A stretch of 64,000 nt of DNA from Rhizobiaceae bacterium (lineage in GTDB: Bacteria; Pseudomonadota; Alphaproteobacteria; Rhizobiales; Rhizobiaceae). Numbering within the stretch: position 1 is the stretch's first letter; every line of letters starts with the position of its first letter. The stretch covers positions 51,818 to 115,817 of the forward strand of contig JARGOF010000006.1 in the NCBI GenBank assembly GCA_029212415.1, written 5' to 3'. A program made the translations under genes and the position numbers. Below, one piece after another: positions 9,315 to 16,359 of this stretch. The notes below the pieces were generated by a model. The model saw nothing but the letters and a program-made list of their open reading frames with translations. It was not told the DNA's origin and made no database searches.

Positions 9315-10019
9315 ATGGGACGCGGCCTCTGGATCATATTGGGCACAATCGGCTTCGGCCTTCTGTTGCTTCTGATCAATCACAATTCCGGCGAGACATT
9401 GGGGTTGCCCAATGATCAGTTCGCCAATCTCTTCTATCTGGGCGTCTGGCTGAGTGTCGTGGCTGCCGCCCTTGTCGGGTCGCGTCAGCGGGTCGCGGAA
9501 ATCCTGCGCAACGCCATGATCTGGCTGCTTGCATTTCTGGTCCTGAGCACCGTCTATGTCTATCGGTTCGAGCTGCGCGAAGTCGGTTTTCGGCTGGCCG
9601 GTGGTTTGTTTCCCGGCACGCCGATCAGCCGCGTGACCAGCAATGGAACGGCGGAAGTGATTCTTTCCAAGGGGCTTGGCGCACATTTTCAGGCAAATGC
9701 CGATATCAACGGCAAAATACTCACCATGATGGTGGATACCGGCGCCAGCACGATTGCGCTTTCCTATGATGATGCGGAACTCATCGGACTTGACATGGAT
9801 GGTCTGCAATTTGTGCAACCCGTGCAAACAGCCAATGGCATTGCAATGGCGGCCCCGGTGCAATTGTCACAGGTGTCCATCGGCGGGATCAGTCGCAGCA
9901 ATGTGCGTGCAGGCGTTCTCGAGCGTGGCAAACTGACGGAAAGTCTGCTCGGCATGAGTTTCCTTGAAACCTTGACCTCGTTTCAGATGAGCCGCGACAC
10001 TTTGGTGCTGCGCGACTGA
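9315..10019 (+). CDS. Membrane-anchored retropepsin-like aspartic protease (TIGR02281)
   Basis: About 234 residues. Three hydrophobic segments occupy roughly residues 5-25, 38-55 and 62-82. They are followed by a single retropepsin-like domain with the active-site motif MVDTGAS (about residues 142-148) and the C-terminal LLGMSFLE motif that replaces the ILG element of dimeric aspartic proteases. Such clan AA proteases work as dimers. The family resembles the rickettsial APRc and other alphaproteobacterial proteases with a periplasmic domain; the substrate is unknown. I take ATG 9315; a TTG at 9309 overlapping the DUF1289 stop is an alternative. Confidence 0.88.
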   Translation: MGRGLWIILGTIGFGLLLLLINHNSGETLGLPNDQFANLFYLGVWLSVVAAALVGSRQRVAEILRNAMIWLLAFLVLSTVYVYRFELREVGFRLAGGLFPGTPISRVTSNGTAEVILSKGLGAHFQANADINGKILTMMVDTGASTIALSYDDAELIGLDMDGLQFVQPVQTANGIAMAAPVQLSQVSIGGISRSNVRAGVLERGKLTESLLGMSFLETLTSFQMSRDTLVLRD

Positions 10020-10033
10020 TCAGAGCAACACCT

Positions 10034-10855
10034 CTAAGCCCAGATGCTCCAGAAAAAACGAGCCGCTACAAGCATCATGAAAATACCAAAAGCCATTTCC
10101 AATTGTCGCTTGTTCATCCGATGCGCCGCATTGGCGCCAAGCGGGGCGACAAACATGGTGATCGGCACGGTCAACACCATGGCGATCCAATTGACATAAC
10201 CGGTTGAAAACATCGGCAAATCCGGGTTGCCCCAGCCCGCCCAGATATAGCCGATAAGCCCTGGCCATGAAATCAGGATGCCGACTCCCGAAGAGGTTGC
10301 GACTGCCTGATGCACAGGCCGCCCAAACGTTGTCATGAACGTATTGTTGAGAACACCACCGCCAACGCCCATCAGAGCGGAAAGCAGGCCTATGATGAAA
10401 CCGGCCAGTGCCCGGACGGGATTCTTCGGCAGATCGGCACCCAGGCGCCAGCTGTCACGGTTAAAGATCATGCGCAGTCCGACAAGCACGGCAATGCAGG
10501 CGAAGATTGCACGCAGGGCCGAGCCGGAAACGTCAGCAACAACCAGAGATGCGACAATGACACCAGCCGGAATCACAATGATCCAGCTTTTCAGAAGTTG
10601 CATGTCAGGTGCTTTTTTCCTGTAGTGCGCTCTGAAGGAACTGATGGATGTCGGCACAATCACGGCAAGCGAAGTTCCGATCGCCAGATGCATGCGCACC
10701 GATTCTGGCGCGTCAAGCAGCGTAAAGGCCTGATAGAGGACCGGGACGAGAATCGCGCCGCCACCAATGCCGAACATGCCGGCCAGAAACCCTGCCACCG
10801 CGCCAGCCACCGCCAGCACTGAGACAAACCAGATCAACTCTTGTATTGGAACCAT
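10034..10855 (-). CDS. TauE/SafE family membrane permease
   Basis: About 273 residues with eight or so hydrophobic segments and the two Gly-rich repeats of the family: GFLAGMFGIGGGAILVPVL near residue 22 and GLLSALMGVGGGVLNNTFM near residue 160. The family includes sulfite, sulfoacetate and other anion exporters; the substrate here cannot be inferred from its neighbours (an aspartic protease convergent to it and a sensor kinase upstream). A second, distinct member lies at 62450-63220. Start ATG 10855. Confidence 0.9.
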   Translation of the reverse strand: MVPIQELIWFVSVLAVAGAVAGFLAGMFGIGGGAILVPVLYQAFTLLDAPESVRMHLAIGTSLAVIVPTSISSFRAHYRKKAPDMQLLKSWIIVIPAGVIVASLVVADVSGSALRAIFACIAVLVGLRMIFNRDSWRLGADLPKNPVRALAGFIIGLLSALMGVGGGVLNNTFMTTFGRPVHQAVATSSGVGILISWPGLIGYIWAGWGNPDLPMFSTGYVNWIAMVLTVPITMFVAPLGANAAHRMNKRQLEMAFGIFMMLVAARFFWSIWA

Positions 10856-10906
10856 TTACGTACCCCTGACCGCGCGAACCTGTGTCACGCGGTCCGGAGC
10901 GCTGTC

Positions 10907-10930
10907 AAGTGGGCCCTGTAAAGTGGGCCC
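10907..10930. repeat. Short direct repeat AAGTGGGCCC x2
   Basis: The decamer AAGTGGGCCC occurs at 10907-10916 and 10921-10930, 14 bases apart, in the 150-base gap between the TauE/SafE gene and the sensor kinase stop. Each copy carries the palindrome GGGCCC. No function is evident; it could be a small duplication. Confidence 0.4.
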
Positions 10931-11005
10931 ATGATGCGGCAGGGCCGGCTTGCGACTCCGCCAAAAAGGCTGCAGGTCAATGGCGCCTTGAGACACTTCT
11001 GCAGT

Positions 11006-12538
11006 TCAAGCAAACGAGCGGCGGGTTTTCTTCACCGGGTCCGGCGTTTCTATACTTGGTGAATCCACCAGAATGCGGTTTCGCGGAAGGATAGCGATCG
11101 CTTCTGTGCCCTTGCGCAGCACGGATCGCAATACGAATTCACCGCCGTGTTCGGCGAGAATTGCCTGGACGATCGGCAGTCCAAGCCCGGTTCCCTGTTC
11201 GGCGCTTTTGATGGCAATGGATCCCTGTCCAAAGGCTGACAGCACAACCGGGATTTCATCCTCCGGAATTCCCGGCCCGTCATCAACAACAGATACATAT
11301 TGACCGCCGCCTATGGTCCAGCCGACTTTCAGGCTTACATTGCCGTCATTGGGCGTGAATTTGACGGCATTGGAAAGAAGATTGAGAATGACCTGACGCA
11401 TCGAGCGTTCATCAGCCCACACGCGTGGCAGAGCGCGCTCAAACTGTCCGGCGATGGTGATATTCTTCTTTTGTGCTCTCATCCCGACCATGGCCATGCA
11501 ATCTTCGGCAATATCCTTCAGGCTGATCGGTTCTTCATTCAGCTCGTAACGGCCGGCTTCTATGCGCGAAAGATCGAGAATTTCATTGATCAGCCGCAGA
11601 AGGTGATCGCCGGAACGATAGATGTCCGAGGCGTATTCCTTGTAGGTATCATTGTTCAGCGGCCCCAGAACCTCGTTTTTCATGACCTCCGAGAAACCCA
11701 GGATTGCATTCAGAGGTGTGCGCAATTCATGGCTCATGGAGGCGAGAAAACGTGACTTGGCCAGATTTGCTTCCTCGGCCCGCAGGCGCGCCTCATCGGA
11801 GGTGGAATTGGCCAATTCCAACTCGGTGATCAGCCAGTCTTTTTCGGACTGTACGGCGAGCATGACGAGATTGGCATTGTAGAGCCGCCCGGATACAAAC
11901 AGGAAAAACACCACAGATGCCACAAGCATGGTCAGGACGGATATTTCAAAGGTTGTATTTGGCGGCGCACCAAGCAGAGTGAAGGCAATGATCGGGGTGG
12001 AAAACACCACCAGTGGCAGGCGCCTCAGTGTAAAGCTGGACATGGCCGTGACCGCTATGGCGACCAGCAAGACCACGCCTTTGTAGAAACTGAAATCCTG
12101 ACTTCCGCACAGCACGCAGGGTTGGAAAGCAAAAATTGCCCAGCCAAATCCCGTCAACGCATGGACTTCGATGAAACGCCTCTCCCAGGAGCGAACATTC
12201 TCGAGTGTCAGTTTTTGCCGTGAGGCCCGTCTGGTCAGCAGGACCTGTAACAAATATCCGAAGATGGTGATCGGTGCCCAGGCGAAGACATTGGTTGCCT
12301 CGAAGAAAAAGACACCGAGACCGACAGCAAGAAGGATGAGCAGGGGCATGGCCGCCGCGCTGGGCATTGACGAACTGATGTACATCGCCAGCAGTTCGCG
12401 GTCATATTGGGCATTTCGCGTGCCATGGGATTGCAGTCGATCACGGGTAAGGCGTACCGTGCGCGCAATCTCCGGATTTCGGTGTTTGCGCGTTCGGTCG
12501 ACGATATTTTTATCTGCGTTTTCGCTTGCTGAATTCAT
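11006..12538 (-). CDS. Membrane sensor histidine kinase, PleC/PdhS-like
   Basis: About 510 residues. The N-terminal 60 residues are polar and cytoplasmic. Six or so hydrophobic segments follow to about residue 230 without a large periplasmic loop. Then come a short coiled coil, HisKA (FLASMSHELRTPLNAILGFSE, phospho-His near 280) and HATPase_c with the N box NLLSNAVKF, the G1 box DDGPGIP and the GTGLGLPIV box. The HisKA sequence, with EVLGPL and DHLLRLINEILDLSRIEAGR, belongs to the group that includes PleC, DivJ and PdhS, which act on DivK/PleD-type regulators in alphaproteobacterial cell-cycle control. That assignment is by resemblance only. No response regulator gene is adjacent, so it is an orphan kinase. 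Confidence 0.9.
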   Translation of the reverse strand: MNSASENADKNIVDRTRKHRNPEIARTVRLTRDRLQSHGTRNAQYDRELLAMYISSSMPSAAAMPLLILLAVGLGVFFFEATNVFAWAPITIFGYLLQVLLTRRASRQKLTLENVRSWERRFIEVHALTGFGWAIFAFQPCVLCGSQDFSFYKGVVLLVAIAVTAMSSFTLRRLPLVVFSTPIIAFTLLGAPPNTTFEISVLTMLVASVVFFLFVSGRLYNANLVMLAVQSEKDWLITELELANSTSDEARLRAEEANLAKSRFLASMSHELRTPLNAILGFSEVMKNEVLGPLNNDTYKEYASDIYRSGDHLLRLINEILDLSRIEAGRYELNEEPISLKDIAEDCMAMVGMRAQKKNITIAGQFERALPRVWADERSMRQVILNLLSNAVKFTPNDGNVSLKVGWTIGGGQYVSVVDDGPGIPEDEIPVVLSAFGQGSIAIKSAEQGTGLGLPIVQAILAEHGGEFVLRSVLRKGTEAIAILPRNRILVDSPSIETPDPVKKTRRSFA

Positions 12539-12692
12539 TCCAGGCCGAACACTTTGAGTTTGACCGCATAATAGGTGCTAATGATTAAAAGACCCTTCCA
12601 TGTATGTGCAGAATTGGTAGTTATGGACTGCGACGGACGCAATTCATGCGTATTGTTCAAGATTGCCACAGAGGCGCAGATGGGAGGCATAT

Positions 12693-13304
12693 ATGCTGCT
12701 GTATGACGGGGGAAGGGCGCCAAATCCGCGCCGGGTTCGGATCTTTTTGGCTGAAAAAAATGTTGTCGTGCCGATTGAGCCTGTCGACATGTCCGCCTTG
12801 CAACATCGTTCTGAGGCCATAACGGCGCTCAATCCATTCCAGCGCCTGCCTGTGCTGCAACTGGACGATGGCACGATCCTGACTGAATCCGTTGCAATCT
12901 GCCGGTACTTTGAGGTGCTTTATCCAGATCCGCCGCTGATGGGCACGGATGCCGCAGACCAGGCACGGGTCGAGATGTGGAACCGTCGGATGGAATTGCA
13001 ATTTCTGAATTTTGTTGCATCCGCCTTCCGGCACACCCATCCGGCGATGAAGGAGTGGGAAGTTCCGCAGGTGCCGGAGTTCGGCGAAGCAAACCGCCCC
13101 AAGGCTCTGAAAATGATGGAATATATGGACAAGGAATTGGCCACGAGAGCCTTTCTGGCCGGCGACCGGTTTTCCATTGCAGACATCACGGCGATGATGG
13201 GGATGGACATGTTGAAACCGGCCCGCATTGACAGGCCTGACCATCTTGAAAACCTGATGCGCTGGTACAAGGCGGTTGCTTCACGCCCCAGTGCATCTGC
13301 ATGA
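12693..13304 (+). CDS. Glutathione S-transferase family protein
   Basis: About 203 residues. The N-terminal thioredoxin-like domain starts MLLYDGGRAPNPRRVRIFLA; the APNPRRVR segment occupies the catalytic helix start, and no classical Tyr is seen there. RLPVLQLDDG provides the cis-Pro and LTESVAICRYFE the glutathione-binding Glu-Ser pair. The C-terminal all-helical domain contains the FSIADITAMMGMD hydrophobic staple. Start ATG 12693, preceded by GGGAGG with suitable spacing. The stop is only 3 bases before the next gene, so translation is probably coupled. Substrate unknown; conjugation or stress protection is the general family role. Confidence 0.92.
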   Translation: MLLYDGGRAPNPRRVRIFLAEKNVVVPIEPVDMSALQHRSEAITALNPFQRLPVLQLDDGTILTESVAICRYFEVLYPDPPLMGTDAADQARVEMWNRRMELQFLNFVASAFRHTHPAMKEWEVPQVPEFGEANRPKALKMMEYMDKELATRAFLAGDRFSIADITAMMGMDMLKPARIDRPDHLENLMRWYKAVASRPSASA

Positions 13305-13307
13305 TCC

Positions 13308-13943
13308 ATGGCAAATGCTGCAATGCTTGAGGACCTTCTCAATGAGATCAGTCAATGCAGGCTCTGCCGGGATGCGCCCCGCTATGGGAAGGCGCTGCCG
13401 CAGGAGCCGCGTCCCGTTTGTGTTGCATCAACCACGGCTCGGATCCTGATCGCCGGCCAGGCTCCAGGCACAAGGGTTCATGCCTCGGGTATCCCCTTTA
13501 ATGATCCATCCGGCGACCGGTTGCGCGCATGGATGGGACTGGGGCGTGATGAATTCTATGATCAGCGCAGCGTTGCCATTGTGCCGATGGGTTTTTGCTT
13601 TCCTGGCCTTGATGCGAAGGGTGGAGATTTGCCACCACGGCGCGAATGTCGGGAGGTTTGGCGTGACAGGGTCATGGCGGCGCTGCCACAAATCCGGCTG
13701 ATCCTTGTCATTGGCCAATATGCCCAGGCCTATCATCTGGGAAAAGACAGAGAGAAGACCCTGACCGCCACGGTTGCCAACTGGAGGGCCATTCGGGCGC
13801 GACAGAATTCCCGGCGTCTTTATGTGCTGCCGCATCCCTCCTGGCGCAACAATAGCTGGCTGAAGAAGAACCCATGGTTTGAAGAGGACCTTTTGCCGGA
13901 GCTCCGTCAGGACGTATCGAGCATACTCTCAGAGCAAAATTGA
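13308..13943 (+). CDS. Uracil-DNA glycosylase superfamily protein
   Basis: About 211 residues of the UDG fold (COG1573-like). Motif A appears as ILIAGQAPGTRVHASGIPF, resembling the GEAPG of family 4 enzymes but with Gln in place of Glu. Motif B is LPHPSWRN. An N-terminal CRLC pair is present, but I do not see the full four-Cys set expected for the [4Fe-4S] cluster of family 4/5 UDGs, so the cluster may be absent. It may excise uracil or another lesion, or act on a related base; this is inferred from fold. The ATG at 13308 is coupled to the GST stop; an internal ATG at 13323 is an alternative. Confidence 0.82.
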   Translation: MANAAMLEDLLNEISQCRLCRDAPRYGKALPQEPRPVCVASTTARILIAGQAPGTRVHASGIPFNDPSGDRLRAWMGLGRDEFYDQRSVAIVPMGFCFPGLDAKGGDLPPRRECREVWRDRVMAALPQIRLILVIGQYAQAYHLGKDREKTLTATVANWRAIRARQNSRRLYVLPHPSWRNNSWLKKNPWFEEDLLPELRQDVSSILSEQN

Positions 13944-14146
13944 TTGGGTCAATTCATCCCATCGCCTTGGCAGGGATTGTCTCTCGAAGGCAGGTTGTTA
14001 ACGTTTTATTGGAATATATTTCCGAAAAAGTTGATAAATAGGATTGATTTTCTTTGCTAGATGCTGAACTAGAGAGGCAGGGAAAAGGTATCCCATAGTC
14101 AACGGAATTGACATGACCCACCGGCGTCGTCATCAGGAGAGATAAC

Positions 14147-14638
14147 TTGGATCGTCTGGACCGAAAGATACTGCGTATTTTGCAGGAGGATTCAACTCTG
14201 GCGGTTGCGGATGTGGCCAAAAAGGTCGGCCTGTCAACAACGCCCTGCTGGAGGCGCATTCAGAAACTGGAGGAAGAAGGGGTTATCCGGCGACGGGTCG
14301 CTCTTCTGGATCAGGCGAAAATCAATGCCAATGTCACGGTCTTCGTGTCGATCCGGACAAATTCGCATTCCAGTGAGTGGCTGTTGCGTTTTTCCGAGGT
14401 GATCACCCAGTTTCCCGAAGTGGTCGAGTTCTATCGGATGAGCGGCGAGGTTGACTACCTGTTGCGCGTGGTCGTTCCGGATATTGCAGCCTATGATGCT
14501 TTCTATCAAAAGCTGATCAAGAAGATTGAAATCCGCGACGTCTCGTCATCTTTTGCCATGGAACAGATAAAATACACCACGCAGTTGCCGCTTGACTACA
14601 TGGAGCTTGAAAACAGCCGCGCATCGAACGATACGTGA
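14147..14638 (+). CDS. Lrp/AsnC family transcriptional regulator
   Basis: About 163 residues: an N-terminal winged HTH (LDRKILRILQEDSTLAVADV, then KKVGLSTTPCWRRIQKLEEE with the recognition helix) and a C-terminal RAM effector domain (SGEVDYLLRVVVPDIAAYDAF). Members sense amino acids and act as octameric or hexadecameric discs. The start is TTG at 14147 preceded by AGGAGA, with no better ATG nearby. The upstream 200 bases are A/T-rich and probably hold its promoter and autoregulatory site. No divergent target gene is next to it; the downstream alkD-like gene is convergent. The regulon cannot be inferred. Confidence 0.93.
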   Translation: MDRLDRKILRILQEDSTLAVADVAKKVGLSTTPCWRRIQKLEEEGVIRRRVALLDQAKINANVTVFVSIRTNSHSSEWLLRFSEVITQFPEVVEFYRMSGEVDYLLRVVVPDIAAYDAFYQKLIKKIEIRDVSSSFAMEQIKYTTQLPLDYMELENSRASNDT

Positions 14639-14670
14639 GGATGCCAGTTCCGATTGCGTGGAAAGGCGGA

Positions 14671-15411
14671 TCAGATTGCACCTGACTGTCCCTTGGCCGG
14701 CTGCTGTGCTGCCTTTTTGGCAAGGCGATCAAGCGTGCTTTGGCTCGACAGTTCTTTTGCCGCGTCCCTGCCGATCCATCGTTCTGACCGATTGTTGCTG
14801 CGTTCCAGCTTTTGCGCCAGTTCCAGGGCAGGGGCATGCAGGTTCAGCGAGCGTTTACCGATCTGACGCAATGCCCAATTGACGGCCTTTTTGACAAAAT
14901 TGCGGTCGTCATCGGCATGGTGTTCAATCAGCGACAGCCAGGGTGTGGCGATCGTATCAGGTTCTTTCTTGAGGTGAAGCGCGCCCCAGGCGATCATCGC
15001 GAACCCGGCTCTGCGCACATATTCGCGATCATCCTCGACAAACAGAGAAATGAGTTCCTGGTGCAGTCTTGCTTCAATAAAAAGTGCTGCTGCATGATCC
15101 ACAATGTCCCATGAATCGAAGGCTTCGGCCCAGTGCAGGGCCTGCTGAACGGTGACCTTGCCGGGTTCATCGGAAAAGCAGGCCAAAAGCTGGGCTTCGC
15201 GGATGCCGGTTTCCCACAGATCCAAAGCCCGTTGGTGATCACGTTTGATCTTCCGGGCGAGGGGCCGCAACTGGGCATTGGGAATGCCCAGAGCCTGTCC
15301 GGTTACAATGCCGAAGCGGGCTTTGCCGGCGCGTACCTCTTCGCTGGCATGGCTGCGCAGCCAGACCACCACCCGTGCACAGTCCCATTGCGGGACCGGT
15401 TCATCCTTCAC
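14671..15411 (-). CDS. DNA alkylation repair protein, AlkD-like HEAT repeat
   Basis: About 246 residues of the AlkC/AlkD superfamily: alpha-helical HEAT-like repeats that remove N3- and N7-alkylpurines without base flipping. Recognisable parts include the region around ALDLWETGIREAQLLACFSD, WDIVDHAAALFIEARL, EDDREYVRRAGFAMIAWGAL and DRNFVKKAVNWALRQIGKRS; the last is the most conserved block (FVKKAvnWALRqIGKR). The start is GTG at 15411 with TAGGACG just upstream. It lies about 18 bases downstream of the stop of the dehydrogenase gene on the same strand, so the pair may be co-transcribed. Whether it is an active glycosylase is not visible. Confidence 0.88.
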   Translation of the reverse strand: MKDEPVPQWDCARVVVWLRSHASEEVRAGKARFGIVTGQALGIPNAQLRPLARKIKRDHQRALDLWETGIREAQLLACFSDEPGKVTVQQALHWAEAFDSWDIVDHAAALFIEARLHQELISLFVEDDREYVRRAGFAMIAWGALHLKKEPDTIATPWLSLIEHHADDDRNFVKKAVNWALRQIGKRSLNLHAPALELAQKLERSNNRSERWIGRDAAKELSSQSTLDRLAKKAAQQPAKGQSGAI

Positions 15412-15429
15412 CGTCCTACCGCTCCAGTC

Positions 15430-16299
15430 TTACTTTTCCAGTCTGGCCAACAGCGATGAGGTGTCCCATCTGTTGCCGCCCATTGTCTGAACTTCCCGAT
15501 AGAATTGGTCGACCAGGGCTGTGACCGGCAGGCTTGATCCGTTGGTGCGGGCCTCATCCAGCACAATGGCCAGGTCCTTGCGCATCCAGTCAACGGCAAA
15601 CCCATGTTCATACTGGCCCGCATTCATCGTCTTGTAGCGATTTTCCATCTGCCACGAACCGGCCGCACCCTTGGAGATCACCTCTATGACCTTTTCGATA
15701 TCAAGCCCGGCGGCCTTGCCAAAATGAATGCCTTCCGAAAGCCCCTGCACAAGACCGGCAATACAGATCTGATTGACCATTTTGGTCAGTTGTCCGCTGC
15801 CAACGTCGCCCATCAGTCCGACCATCCTGGCATAGCTCTCGATAACGGGTTTGGCCCTGTCGAAGACTGACGCATCGCCGCCAACCATCACGGTCAGTGC
15901 TCCGTTTTCGGCGCCTGCCTGCCCACCGGATACCGGCGCGTCAAGGAAGTCGAATCCCCTTGCTTTGGCTTCCGCATGCAAGGCGCGTGCGATTTCCGCT
16001 GAGGCCGTCGTATTGTCTATGAAGATGGCGCCTTGCTTGATGGCGTGAAAGGCGCCATCGCTGCCAATGGTGACGCTGCGCAAATCATCATCATTGCCGA
16101 CACAGGCAAAGACAAAGTCGGAGCCGGTTGCAGCTTCCTTCGGCGTGGCCGCCATGCGACCGCCAAATTCGGCAACCCATTTTTCGGCCTTCGCCGTGGT
16201 TCTGTTGTAGACACACACATCATGACCACCGCGTTTCTGGAGGTGTCCGGCCATAAAGTACCCCATAACGCCAAGTCCGATAAAAGTGACAGTTGCCAT
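15430..16299 (-). CDS. NAD(P)-dependent beta-hydroxyacid dehydrogenase (HIBADH family)
   Basis: About 289 residues. The Rossmann motif VTFIGLGVMGYFMAGHL is at the N-terminus, the substrate-binding signature FLDAPVSGGQAGAENG near 115-131, and the catalytic Lys in GSGQLTKMVNQI near 170. The family includes 3-hydroxyisobutyrate dehydrogenase, tartronate semialdehyde reductase and glyoxylate/succinic semialdehyde reductases; the substrate cannot be settled from sequence. The ATG at 16299 has GAGGGC 8 bases upstream; the frame is open to 16317. It is divergent from the penicillin acylase family gene across 60 bases. Confidence 0.92.
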   Translation of the reverse strand: MATVTFIGLGVMGYFMAGHLQKRGGHDVCVYNRTTAKAEKWVAEFGGRMAATPKEAATGSDFVFACVGNDDDLRSVTIGSDGAFHAIKQGAIFIDNTTASAEIARALHAEAKARGFDFLDAPVSGGQAGAENGALTVMVGGDASVFDRAKPVIESYARMVGLMGDVGSGQLTKMVNQICIAGLVQGLSEGIHFGKAAGLDIEKVIEVISKGAAGSWQMENRYKTMNAGQYEHGFAVDWMRKDLAIVLDEARTNGSSLPVTALVDQFYREVQTMGGNRWDTSSLLARLEK

Positions 16300-16359
16300 G
16301 ATCAATGCCCTCTGCAATGTATTGTTGTTGGTCCATTCAGTTCTGAAGGAAATAGATTA

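Noticed and set aside
13954-14259. 101-residue minus-strand frame over the Lrp promoter
   Set aside because: No recognisable domain or ribosome-binding site; it overlaps the start of a good Lrp gene.
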